Positions 16,848-25,208 of a stretch of 64,000 nucleotides of DNA are shown one piece after another. The translations under genes and the position numbers were made by a program. The notes below the pieces were generated by a model, which saw only the letters and a program-made list of their open reading frames with translations, searched no databases and had not been told where the DNA came from. This stretch comes from Streptomyces monashensis (GTDB taxonomy: Bacteria; Actinomycetota; Actinomycetes; Streptomycetales; Streptomycetaceae): positions 186,001 to 250,000 of the forward strand of contig NZ_MLYO01000018.1 of NCBI RefSeq assembly GCF_001866665.1, given 5' to 3'. The first letter of the stretch is position 1, and every line of letters starts with the position of its first letter.

Positions 16848-18332
16848 TCAGCCCTTCAGCGAGGCCATCCACGCCTCGACCTCGTCGGACCGGCGCGGCA
16901 GCCCGGCCGAAAGGTTTCGGTTGCCGTCCTCGGTCACGAGGATGTCGTCCTCGATCCGGACGCCGATGCCCCGGTACGCCTCGGGCACCGTCAGGTCGTC
17001 GGCCTGGAAGTACAGGCCGGGCTCGACCGTCAGCACCATGCCCGGCTCCAGCACACCCTCCACGTACGTCTCGGTCCGCGCGGCCGCGCAGTCGTGGACG
17101 TCCATGCCGAGCATGTGGCCGGTGCCGTGCAGGGTCCAGCGGCGCTGCAGGCCCAGCTCCAGGACACGCTCGACGGGGCCCTCGACCAGGCCCCACTCGA
17201 CGAGCTTCTCGGTGAGCACGCGCTGGGCGGCGTCGTGGAAGTCGCGGTACTTGGCGCCCGGCTGCACGGCCGCGATACCGGCCTCCTGGGCCTCGTAGAC
17301 GGCGTCGTAGACCGTCTTCTGGATCTCGCTGTACGTGCCGTCGACGGGCAGCGTGCGCGTGACGTCGGCGGTGTAGAGGGTGTGGGTCTCCACGCCGGCG
17401 TCGAGCAGGAGCAGGTCGCCGGGGCGGACCGGGCCGTCGTTGCGGACCCAGTGCAGGGTGCAGGCGTGCGGGCCGGCGGCGCAGATGGAGCCGTAGCCGA
17501 CGTCGTTGCCCTCCACGCGCGCGCGGAGGAAGAACGTGCCCTCGATGTAGCGCTCGGAGGTGGCCTGCGCCTTGTCCAGGACCTTGACGACGTCCTCGAA
17601 GCCGCGGACGGTCGAGTCGACGGCCTTCTGCAGCTCGCCGATCTCGAACTCGTCCTTGACCAGCCGGGCCTCGGAGAGGAAGACGCGCAGCTCCTCGTCG
17701 CGCTCGGCGGTGACCTTGTCGGTCAGGGCAGCCTCGATGCCGGCGTCGTAGCCGCGCACGACGCGCACCGGGCCGGTGGCCTCGCGCAGCTTCTGCGCCA
17801 GCTCGCGCACGTCGGCGGCCGGGATGCCGTACAGCGCCTCGGACTCGGCGAGGGAGTGGCGGCGGCCGACCCACAGCTCGCCCTGGCCGGAGAGCCAGAA
17901 CTCGCCGTTCTCGCGGTTCGAGCGCGGCAGGAGGTAGATCGTCTCCTGGTGGCCGTCGGCCGTGGGCTCCAGGACGAGGACACCGTCCTCCGTCTGGTTG
18001 CCGGTGAGGTACGCGTACTCGACGGAGGAGCGGAAGGAGTACTCCGTGTCGTTCGAGCGGGTCTTCAGGTTGCCCGCCGGGATCACCAGGCGCTCGCCCG
18101 GGAAGCGGGCGGAGAGCGCGGCGCGGCGGCGCGCGGTCTCGGCGGCCTGCGCGATCGGCTTCAGGCCACGCAGCTCCGTGTCGGCCCAGCCGGACTGCAT
18201 GTTCTCGGCCAGCTCGTCGGAGACGCCCGGGTACAGGCCGTTCTTCCGCTGCTTGATGGGCTCCTCGGACTCCTCCGGGCCCGCCGCGGTAGCGGCGTCA
18301 TCCGGAACAGCCGGGTTGAGCTCGTCGGACAC
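16848..18332 (-). CDS. pepP: Xaa-Pro aminopeptidase (aminopeptidase P)
   Basis: This 494-residue M24B peptidase removes N-terminal residues preceding proline. The N-terminal non-catalytic domain covers about residues 30-230. The catalytic pita-bread domain carries the five metal ligands: Asp in LLLDAGVET, Asp in TADVTRTLP, His in GTGHMLGMDVHD, Glu in TVEPGLYF and Glu in RIEDDILV. The GTG at 18332 has GAGGAGG about 6-12 bases upstream and is preferred over a longer frame. A strong hairpin follows the gene. A second M24 peptidase lies at the left edge of the window. Confidence 0.95.
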   Translation of the reverse strand: MSDELNPAVPDDAATAAGPEESEEPIKQRKNGLYPGVSDELAENMQSGWADTELRGLKPIAQAAETARRRAALSARFPGERLVIPAGNLKTRSNDTEYSFRSSVEYAYLTGNQTEDGVLVLEPTADGHQETIYLLPRSNRENGEFWLSGQGELWVGRRHSLAESEALYGIPAADVRELAQKLREATGPVRVVRGYDAGIEAALTDKVTAERDEELRVFLSEARLVKDEFEIGELQKAVDSTVRGFEDVVKVLDKAQATSERYIEGTFFLRARVEGNDVGYGSICAAGPHACTLHWVRNDGPVRPGDLLLLDAGVETHTLYTADVTRTLPVDGTYSEIQKTVYDAVYEAQEAGIAAVQPGAKYRDFHDAAQRVLTEKLVEWGLVEGPVERVLELGLQRRWTLHGTGHMLGMDVHDCAAARTETYVEGVLEPGMVLTVEPGLYFQADDLTVPEAYRGIGVRIEDDILVTEDGNRNLSAGLPRRSDEVEAWMASLKG

Positions 18333-18483
18333 GTGATCCTCCTCGGTACGGCGTGTGATCTCCCCCGGCGGCCCACGTCGCTCGCGATCGTGTCCGAGCA
18401 GGAGGCCTCCATCATCGTACGGTCGTACCGCGGGCGGACCAGGGTCGGATGACCTGTTATGCCCGGTCATGCATTCCGGGCGG

Positions 18484-20031
18484 TCAGTCGAAGCGGGCCG
18501 CCAGCAGGACCACGTCCTCCTCGCTGTCGGCCGCGGCCAGGCCGTCCGGCAGAACGGTGCGCAGGACGTGGTCGGCGACCGCGCCGGGGTCGTGGCGCAG
18601 CGCGCGCGGGACGCTCGCGGCGGCCGTGTGCAGCCGGGCGAAGGCGCGGTCCATCGGGTCGCCGGTACGGTGCAGCAGCCCGTCGGTGTAGAGCAGGACC
18701 GTCTCTCCGGCCTCGGCCTGGATCTCCACGCTGGGCGCCTCCCAGCACGCGAGCATGCCGAGCGGGGCGGAGACGGAGGTCTCGGCGAACTCGGTGCGCC
18801 GCCGGCCGATGAGCAGCGGCGGGCTGTGTCCGGCGCCGGCCAGGGTGATCTTGCGCAGGGCGGGCTCGCAGTAGGCGAACAGGGCGGTGGCGGAGCGGGC
18901 GGGCTCGGTCAGCCTGAGCAGCAGCTCCAGGTCGGACAGGACGGCGACCGGGTCCTCGCCCTCCATCACGGCGTACGCGCGCAGGGAGGCGCGCAGCCGG
19001 CCCATGGCGGCGACCGCGCTCGGGCCGGAGCCGGTGACCGAGCCGACGGACAGGCCGAGGGCGCCGTCGGGCAGCGGCAGCGCGTCGTACCAGTCGCCGC
19101 CGCCGCGCGGGCCGGTGCGGTGCCGGGCGGCGAGCTGGACGCCGGGCACACGGGGCAGCCGGGAGGGCAGCAGTTCCGCGGTGATGGTCGCCACGCGCGC
19201 GCGTGCGCGCTCCACCTCCAGCAGCCGGGCCAGGTGCTCGGTGGCGTGCCGGACGTAGAGGCCGGTCAGGTGGCGCCGGCGCTCGTCGGGCTCGGCGGGT
19301 TCGTCGTAGAGCCAGACGGCGGCGCCGAGGCGGCCGGCGGACTCGCCGGCGAGGGGCAGGGCGTAGCTGGCGGCGTAGCCGAGGCGGGCGGCGACCTCGC
19401 GGTGACGGGGGTCGAGGCCGTCCTCGGCGAGCAGGTCGGGGTGGGCGATCTCGGTGCCCGCGCCGGTGTCGTAGGGCAGGGCGCCGCGCGGGACGGTCTC
19501 GATGTGGCCGAGGTCGGCGCGGCCGAGGCCGAGGCCGAGGGAGGTGTGCGGGCCGAGCCCGTCGGCGGGCTCCAGGACGACGAGCCCGCGGCGGGCGCCG
19601 ACGAGGGCCGCTCCGGCGCGCAGCAGCTCGTGCAGGGCGGGTTCCAGCCTGTCCGTGCGGGACATGCGCTCGGTCAGTTCGTGCAGGGTGGTGAGGTCCG
19701 AGACCCAGCCGGCCAGCCGGTCCTGGAGGAGGGTGCCCGGGGCGGGGGCGCTGGGGGCGGGGGAATCGGCGGTGGCGGAGTCGGGTGAGGCGACGGGAGC
19801 GGCGTCCGTGGCGGAGGGGGCGTCAGGGGCGGGGGGAGCGGGCGCGACAGTGTGTGTGGGCGTCGGAACCGTTGAATCGATTCCAGCCACTTTCGGAGGG
19901 TGCGGGGCACTCATGGTGTCCGGCTTCCAGACCGGTGCGTATTGCTCAGAAGCATCGCAAACCCCCATGTCATTCTGCGCCGCTAGCAGTGTCTCCACAT
20001 GTACACGCACTCGTGAGGGGATGTCCAGCAT
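18484..20031 (-). CDS. GAF-SpoIIE (PP2C-type) protein phosphatase with one altered metal residue
   Basis: The 515-residue protein has a disordered Ala/Pro/Thr-rich N-terminal tail (to about residue 100), a GAF-like sensor domain (about 105-270) and a C-terminal SpoIIE/PP2C domain. GGDWYDALPLPDG carries the first metal Asp, and YTDGLL and EEDVVLLAARF are also visible. The usual DVxGHG motif reads SVTGSG, so its Asp is replaced by Ser. Activity may therefore be reduced or depend on different metal binding. Partners are normally STAS-domain anti-anti-sigma factors. An ATG at 20031 (MLDIPSRVRVHVE) has GCAGGA close upstream; an ATG nine codons earlier is possible. Confidence 0.82.
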   Translation of the reverse strand: MLDIPSRVRVHVETLLAAQNDMGVCDASEQYAPVWKPDTMSAPHPPKVAGIDSTVPTPTHTVAPAPPAPDAPSATDAAPVASPDSATADSPAPSAPAPGTLLQDRLAGWVSDLTTLHELTERMSRTDRLEPALHELLRAGAALVGARRGLVVLEPADGLGPHTSLGLGLGRADLGHIETVPRGALPYDTGAGTEIAHPDLLAEDGLDPRHREVAARLGYAASYALPLAGESAGRLGAAVWLYDEPAEPDERRRHLTGLYVRHATEHLARLLEVERARARVATITAELLPSRLPRVPGVQLAARHRTGPRGGGDWYDALPLPDGALGLSVGSVTGSGPSAVAAMGRLRASLRAYAVMEGEDPVAVLSDLELLLRLTEPARSATALFAYCEPALRKITLAGAGHSPPLLIGRRRTEFAETSVSAPLGMLACWEAPSVEIQAEAGETVLLYTDGLLHRTGDPMDRAFARLHTAAASVPRALRHDPGAVADHVLRTVLPDGLAAADSEEDVVLLAARFD

Positions 20032-20519
20032 TGTCCTGCGAGGATTCCTGGTGTCCATGAGTCGGACGAGGTTTCCCCCGAACCCCTTGCCTTACTGCCA
20101 AGTTGGCTGAAAACTGCCTCGGGTATCGGTTCATTGCGGTCGACTGGCCTTGCTCCACAGAGCGTCACAGCGGTCGTGATGGGTACGTACTCGGAGAAGG
20201 CCAGGGGTGGCTGGGGGCCACCCGGAACCTGGCGACGGACCCGGGCGTCATAACCACCGACGGCCGAGCCCCATCCTCCCTGGCGGAGGCGGAGAGAAAT
20301 ACGCGCGACGGCAAAAACGCCATACTTCGCCACCCCCGCGCCGCAGCCGTGCTTTTGCCCGACGTACTACGGACGCGGCCCATGCTCGACCCTTTGGGGA
20401 CCCCCCTGCCGTGCACGGGGGTGTGATGCGCCAATAGGTACGCACAGTGAAGTGATCGACACATGGTGTGATGTGGACCACGGTGTTGCCAGCGGTGCAA
20501 CGGAAAGGAACGAGCGCTC
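20032..20519. other. Divergent intergenic region
   Basis: These 488 bases between the phosphatase gene (leftward) and the prim-pol-like gene (rightward) show no convincing gene. A C-run/G-run hairpin lies at 20402-20421, about 100 bases ahead of the rightward gene. It must contain both promoters, but I cannot place them with confidence. Confidence 0.45.
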
Positions 20520-21185
20520 ATGCGCGAGATCCTCGGAAGGCGACGCAGGCTCCTGTCCAGGCGGAACGGCGGGGGACCTGAGCTGATCGACGCGGCCCTG
20601 ACCTTCGCGACCGAGTGGCGGTGGCCGGTACTCCCGGGTGTGGCCCCGGCCCCGCGGGGGCGCGCCCGCTGCGGCTGCCCCGACCCCGAGTGCACGGTGC
20701 CCGGAGCGCACCCCTTCGACCCCGGCCTGCTCGCGGCCACCACCGACGCGCGCATGGTGCGCTGGTGGTGGACCAACCGGCCGAGCGCGCCGATCGTCCT
20801 CGCGACCGGGGGCAGGGCTCCCTGCGCGGTGAGCCTGCCGGCGCTCGCCGCCGCGCACGCGCTCGCCCTGCTCGACCGCCGGGGCATGCGTCTCGGCCCG
20901 GTGATCGCCTCGCCCACCCGCTGGGCGCTGCTGGTCAAGCCGTACTCCATGGAGCAGCTGGGCGAGCTGCTCTACGCGAAGGACTTCGTCCCCGGCTCCC
21001 TGCGCTTCCACGGCGAGGGCGGGTATCTCGCCCTGCCCCCCTCCGAGACCGGCGAGGGCGCCGTCCGCTGGGAGCGCGCTCCGCTGCCCGGCTCGGCCGC
21101 GCCCTGGGTGCCGGATGTGGAGGCGGTCGTCGACGCCGTGGTCGACGCCCTCACTCGTACGGGTGTGAGCGCGCCCGAGTTGTAG
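20520..21185 (+). CDS. Prim-pol-related protein without the catalytic acidic motif
   Basis: This 221-residue protein resembles the N-terminal domain of actinobacterial bifunctional DNA primase/polymerase proteins: LIDAALTFATEWRWPVLPG at the start, a small Cys/His segment (CGCPDPECTVPGAHPF), then WWWTNRPSAPIVLATGG. The DxD metal-binding motif seen in the second prim-pol protein of this window (GVDLDTK at 27184-28056) has no counterpart; the equivalent stretch reads CAVSLPALA. It is therefore probably not an active polymerase. The ATG has GGAAAGGA upstream. No partner gene is obvious. Confidence 0.75.
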   Translation: MREILGRRRRLLSRRNGGGPELIDAALTFATEWRWPVLPGVAPAPRGRARCGCPDPECTVPGAHPFDPGLLAATTDARMVRWWWTNRPSAPIVLATGGRAPCAVSLPALAAAHALALLDRRGMRLGPVIASPTRWALLVKPYSMEQLGELLYAKDFVPGSLRFHGEGGYLALPPSETGEGAVRWERAPLPGSAAPWVPDVEAVVDAVVDALTRTGVSAPEL

Positions 21186-21239
21186 GGCTGTCGGCGCGGG
21201 TGCGGCGGACGGGCCGCGCTCGATCGTTATCTTCCGCAC

Positions 21240-22001
21240 ATGCTGCCAATTTCCGGGGGAAACCGACCATCCGGGGGAAACCGACCATCCGGGGAACACC
21301 GACGCCGCCCGCCACAGCGCGGCCGGCCGGACCCGCACACCCTCCGTCTGCTCGCCCTCATGGGCGTCGTGACGGCCGCCGTCGCGCTGCCGCTGGCCGT
21401 GGCGTCCGCCGGGCAGGTGGGCGAGAAGCCCCACCACGCGGCGGCCGACGAGCCGCACGACGCCGCACACGCGCCGGTCACGGGCCAGGACGACGCCCTG
21501 CGACTGACCGGGAACGGGCGTGCGGACGGGGCCGGGCAGGGCGGAGGGGGCGGGGACGCCAAGGTCCCCTCGTCCGATGTCTCTCCCCGGCTGCTCGGGC
21601 TCGGTCTCGCCACCGCCGCCCGCTGCGGCCCCGCGCTCACCTCACCCGACGGCATCGAGGCGCAGACCTGTGTGCTGACCCAGGGAGCGGAGACCTGGGC
21701 GCGCACCTACTACCGCAACGCCACCGGCAAGCCGCTCGACTCCGTGCTGAGCCTGATGGGCCCGGGCGGCCACAGTCTCGAGATGCGCTGCGTCACCGGC
21801 GCCGACGACGAGCCCGCCACCTGCGAGACACCCCGTGAGCCCAGCCGGGGCGGGGCGGACGCCTACACGGCCGTCACCGAGTTCGCGAAACACGGGGCCG
21901 ACGGCGGTCTGCTGTTGCGCTCGGGCAGCGATCCGGCGAACTCCGGAGACGGTTCCACGGGCGACGCCGCGATCGACTCCGGGGATCCGAAGGGGAGTTG
22001 A
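21240..22001 (+). CDS. Membrane-anchored or secreted protein of unknown function
   Basis: This 253-residue protein has a basic N-terminal tail made of short repeats (SGGNRP twice), one hydrophobic segment at about residues 36-57 (LRLLALMGVVTAAVALPLAVA), a His/Gly-rich linker, and a C-terminal domain of about 130 residues beginning at SPRLLGLGL. Three or four Cys in that domain (AARCGP, QTCVL, EMRCV and ATCET) could form disulfides outside the cell. The segment WARTYYRNATGKPL looks like a beta-rich extracellular domain. I recognise no family. The start at 21240 is uncertain because the tail is repetitive. Confidence 0.65.
   Translation: MLPISGGNRPSGGNRPSGEHRRRPPQRGRPDPHTLRLLALMGVVTAAVALPLAVASAGQVGEKPHHAAADEPHDAAHAPVTGQDDALRLTGNGRADGAGQGGGGGDAKVPSSDVSPRLLGLGLATAARCGPALTSPDGIEAQTCVLTQGAETWARTYYRNATGKPLDSVLSLMGPGGHSLEMRCVTGADDEPATCETPREPSRGGADAYTAVTEFAKHGADGGLLLRSGSDPANSGDGSTGDAAIDSGDPKGS
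21253..21296 (+). repeat. 18-bp tandem direct repeat at the gene start
   Basis: The unit CCGGGGGAAACCGACCAT occurs twice exactly (21253-21270 and 21271-21288), then part of a third copy. It encodes the SGGNRP repeats in the N-terminal tail of the 21240-22001 protein and is in frame, so copy number can vary without breaking the gene. Confidence 0.7.
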
Positions 22002-22267
22002 CGCCCGGCTGTGGAACGTCCACCGCATGTGGACGGAGCGGCCGGGATCACGCGGACATGGAAAGACCCGGTTGCTGGCGACGGGGGATGCACCAGCAAC
22101 CGGGATATGGGAACGGTAACAAGAGATCGCCGGTTCGCAAATTCCGGCTGGGGCATTCGGCCACCGATTTCCCTGCTGCGACGGTGAGTTGTGACAGGAG
22201 TCACCCGCACCGGAGGCCGTCGTCACGGCTGACCGACCGGTCAGCTGTGACGCGCGCGAGGGGGGCC

Positions 22268-23230
22268 TCAGCTGAGCGTGACCTGCCGGTTGGTCAGACC
22301 GCCGCGGGCCCGGCGCTCGTCCGGCGTGAGCGGTTCGGCGGTGGCGAGGGCGGCGGCGAGCCGCTCGGCGAACTCGGCGGCCGGCTTCTCCACATCCTCG
22401 GCCGACATCCCGCTCGGCAGGTCCCAGACCGGCACCGTGAGCCCGTGAGCACGGAAGGAGCCCACGAGCCGGGTGCCCTCGCCCAGGCTGGAGCGGCCCG
22501 CGGCGTGCAGCCGCGCGAGAGCGTCCAGAAGCTGCTCCTCGGGGTGCGGCATCACCCACCGCAGATGGTTCTTCTCCGGCGTCTCGCACCAGTACGCCGC
22601 GTCCACGCCGGACAGCTTCGCCGTCGGGATCGCGGCGGCGTTGGCCCGCTCCAGGGAGGCGGCCACGTCCGGAGCGGCGTTCTCCGCGTCCGGCACCCAG
22701 AACTCGAAGCCACTGTGCACGACCGGCTCGAACGGAGCGTCGGCGACGAGCAGGTCCTGGAGCCGGGGGCCCTCGGCGGGAGCACGGCGGCCCTGCACGG
22801 GCGTGCCCGGCTCTGCTTCGAGCGCCCGCACGAGCGTGTCGGCGAGGTCGCGGCTGATGTCGCCGGAGGCCGTGTCGTTCTGCAGGCCGAGCAGGATCGA
22901 GCCGTCGTCGCGGCGCAGCGCCGGCCAGGCCATCGGCAGCACCGTGGCGAGCGTGACCGACGGAACGCCCTCGGGCAGGCCGTCCTTGAGGGTCAGCTCG
23001 GCCGTCGCGGCCGGGACCAGCTCGCGCAGCGCGACCCAGTCGCACTCGCCCGCGAGGCCCTCGAAGGGGCGGTGCACCAGCTCCGTCACCGCGTGTGCGG
23101 CGGCCCGGCCGTGGCACGCCTTGTAGCGTCGGCCGCTGCCGCAGGGGCAGGGCTCGCGGGCGCCGACAACCGGGATCTCTCCGTCCGTGATCTGTGGCTT
23201 GGCCTTCGTCTGGGGTCGCTTCTTGGCCAT
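22268..23230 (-). CDS. SEC-C motif protein (DUF5926 family)
   Basis: This is a 320-residue cytoplasmic protein. Near the N-terminus it has a SEC-C type zinc motif, [19 protein letters not shown] (Cys, Cys, Cys and His ligands), like the C-terminal tail of SecA. The rest (from about residue 45) is an alpha/beta domain that I associate with DUF5926, found throughout Streptomyces and of unknown role. The N-terminus [13 protein letters not shown] is basic. The gene stands alone between two convergent or divergent neighbours. Confidence 0.82.
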   Translation of the reverse strand: MAKKRPQTKAKPQITDGEIPVVGAREPCPCGSGRRYKACHGRAAAHAVTELVHRPFEGLAGECDWVALRELVPAATAELTLKDGLPEGVPSVTLATVLPMAWPALRRDDGSILLGLQNDTASGDISRDLADTLVRALEAEPGTPVQGRRAPAEGPRLQDLLVADAPFEPVVHSGFEFWVPDAENAAPDVAASLERANAAAIPTAKLSGVDAAYWCETPEKNHLRWVMPHPEEQLLDALARLHAAGRSSLGEGTRLVGSFRAHGLTVPVWDLPSGMSAEDVEKPAAEFAERLAAALATAEPLTPDERRARGGLTNRQVTLS

Positions 23231-23305
23231 CGTGGGTGTCTCCCGGTTACGGCTCTTCTCGTACGGGCGCGAGCCTAGCCGCTTCGGCCGTCACCGACGG
23301 GAACC

Positions 23306-23314
23306 TGTGGACAA
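23306..23314 (-). promoter_or_regulatory. Single consensus DnaA box
   Basis: TGTGGACAA is the complement of TTGTCCACA, the preferred Streptomyces DnaA box. It stands alone in the 165-bp gap upstream of the SEC-C gene, so its importance is doubtful. Confidence 0.4.
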
Positions 23315-23395
23315 CGCACGCGCGCTCGACGCCGGTGGTGTGAACCCGCGGAGGGCCGAAGGGACCTGACGGGCCGGATCCCGGCGGTCCGGAAC

Positions 23396-24046
23396 TCAGT
23401 CCAGATCGTCGAAGGCGTCCGCGAGGTCCAGGCCGGCCATCTCCATGTCCATGCTGGTGAGTGCGGGGGCCGTGACGCGCGTAGCGAAACCGCCGTGCCG
23501 GCACCCGGCATCGGGATCGTGGACGTCCTCGTGGACCACCACCCAGACCGTCACCTCGCCCCGGATGTCGTCCCGCACGCCCCAGTCGTCGGCGAGGGCC
23601 GTGATGATGTTGAGCCCGCGGCCGCCGTGCGCCGTCACCGACGGCGTGGCCGGTGCCGGGCGCGTCGGACCGCCGCCGTCCGTCACCTCGACGGTGAGCC
23701 GCCCGCGCGGGTCGACGCGCCACGCGGCCCGCACGTCGCCGTCACCGGCCGGTGCGTCACCGAGGGGCCGCCCGTGTTTGCAGGCATTGCTGAGCAGTTC
23801 CGAAAGGATCAGTACGGCGTCGTCGATGACCGACTCCGACACGCCACCGCTCCGCAGCTGTGCGCGCATCCGGTGCCTCGCCTTCCCCACGCCCGCAGGG
23901 CCATGGGGTACGGCCATGCTCGACGACGTGGGCACCTCCTGTGCCACCACCAACGCCACCCCCGAGACCTCCTTTGCCCCACGCCACGGTGTGGATGCCC
24001 CCTCTACCTGTAGGGGAAACCGGCCAATCCCCTTCCGGTGACGCAT
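23396..24046 (-). CDS. Anti-sigma-factor-like ATP-binding regulator
   Basis: This 216-residue protein has a GHKL ATPase domain at about residues 50-165: N box LILSELLSNACKHG, G1 box EVTDGGGPTRP, and G2 HGGRGLNIITALADDWG. The first 45 residues (MRHRKGIGRFPLQVEG onward) are an unfamiliar tail, and the true start may be a later GTG near VALVVAQEVP. The C-terminal 35 residues are acidic and end LADAFDDLD. It probably binds a sigma or anti-anti-sigma partner encoded elsewhere. Confidence 0.78.
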   Translation of the reverse strand: MRHRKGIGRFPLQVEGASTPWRGAKEVSGVALVVAQEVPTSSSMAVPHGPAGVGKARHRMRAQLRSGGVSESVIDDAVLILSELLSNACKHGRPLGDAPAGDGDVRAAWRVDPRGRLTVEVTDGGGPTRPAPATPSVTAHGGRGLNIITALADDWGVRDDIRGEVTVWVVVHEDVHDPDAGCRHGGFATRVTAPALTSMDMEMAGLDLADAFDDLD

Positions 24047-24108
24047 TCGTCACGCTCGTGCACGGAGCGAATGCGCCGGTGCACCCCCTGTGACGAAAGT
24101 GTCCGGAG

Positions 24109-24948
24109 TCACCCGCGGTTCAGCTGTCGCAGCACCGCGCGCGGACGGTTGGTGATGATCGCGTCGATGCCGAGCTCCACGCAGAGGTCGACGTCCTCGG
24201 GCTCGTTCACGGTCCAGACGTGCACCTGATGACCGGCTCGTTTCAGTCGCTCCACGTACGCGGGGTTGTTGCGCACGATACGGATCGAGGGGCCCGCGAT
24301 CCCCACGCCCGCGGGCAGCCTGCCGTCGCGCAGCCTCGGTGTGAGGAACTGCACGAGGTAGACCGTCGGCAGAGTCGGGGCGGCGGCACGCACGCGATGG
24401 AGCGAGCGTGCCGAGAAGCTCATGATCCGCACCAGCGACTCGGCGGCGGAGGGCGGCGCGTCCAGTCCGAACCGCTTCAGCAGTGTCAGCAGCCGCTCCT
24501 CGACCTGCCCGGCCCAGCGTGTGGGGTGCTTGGTCTCGATGGCCAGTTCAACCCGACGCCCGGCGTCCGAGACCAGTTCCAGCAGCCGCTCCAGGGTGAG
24601 CACGGAGGTCTCCGCGCGGTCCTCGGGACGGTGCTCCCAGTCGGGCTCCTCGGTGTCGGAGGTCCGGCCGCGCCAGGTCTCGCGGGTCCTGCGGGAGCCG
24701 AAGTCGAGGGTGGCGAGATCGGCCAGTTCCAGGGCGGAGACGGCGCCGCGGCCGTTGGAGGTACGGTTCACCCGGCGGTCGTGGACGCAGACCAGGTGGC
24801 CGTCGGCGGTCAGTCGTACGTCGCACTCGAGGGCGTCGGCGCCGTCCTCGATGGCCTTCTTGTAGGCGGCCAGGGTGTGTTCGGGCGCGTCCTCGGAGGC
24901 GCCCCGGTGGGCGACGACCTGGACGGAGCGCTGTGGTGCGTGGGTCAC
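24109..24948 (-). CDS. Glycerophosphodiester phosphodiesterase
   Basis: This is a 279-residue cytoplasmic GDPD enzyme that splits glycerophosphodiesters into glycerol-3-phosphate and an alcohol. The TIM-barrel motifs are clear: VVAHRGASEDAPEHTLAAY (catalytic HR with the Glu), ALECDVRLTADGHLVCVHD (EXD and second catalytic His), and IETKHP. The C-terminal VWTVNEPEDVDLCVELGIDAIITNRP is also diagnostic. There is no signal peptide, so it acts on internal phospholipid head groups. It is followed by the anti-sigma-like gene in the same direction. Confidence 0.93.
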   Translation of the reverse strand: MTHAPQRSVQVVAHRGASEDAPEHTLAAYKKAIEDGADALECDVRLTADGHLVCVHDRRVNRTSNGRGAVSALELADLATLDFGSRRTRETWRGRTSDTEEPDWEHRPEDRAETSVLTLERLLELVSDAGRRVELAIETKHPTRWAGQVEERLLTLLKRFGLDAPPSAAESLVRIMSFSARSLHRVRAAAPTLPTVYLVQFLTPRLRDGRLPAGVGIAGPSIRIVRNNPAYVERLKRAGHQVHVWTVNEPEDVDLCVELGIDAIITNRPRAVLRQLNRG

Positions 24949-25208
24949 CGCGTCATCGTGCCACCGTCGGAGGGTGCTCGGGGTGGCGCGGGCATCCCTG
25001 ATGCCAGGTTATGTAACTTTTGTCGGAAAAACCTTATATAAAGACTGGCCCTGGACCCACAGCCACCGCTTATGGTGCTCTGACGGCCCGTGGGAAAAGC
25101 TGTCTCCATACAAATGGACCAGCGAAGACTGGCCACAGCACCACGCAGAGCTGCCGAGCGTGACCGAGTGCGACCGACAACAACAGCCGTGGATCGAGGA
25201 GAAGAGCT
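24949..25208. other. A+T-richer promoter region ahead of the HtrA-type gene
   Basis: These 260 bases include a stretch at about 25008-25045 that is much richer in A+T than the neighbourhood, including TATATAAAG. It must hold divergent promoters for the protease and phosphodiesterase genes. I could not identify a sigma-E type -35/-10 pair with confidence. Confidence 0.4.

Noticed and set aside
25015..25050. A sigma-E type promoter (AAC-N16-TCT) ahead of the protease gene
   Set aside because: The spacing to any TCT does not fit. Only the A+T-rich character is certain.
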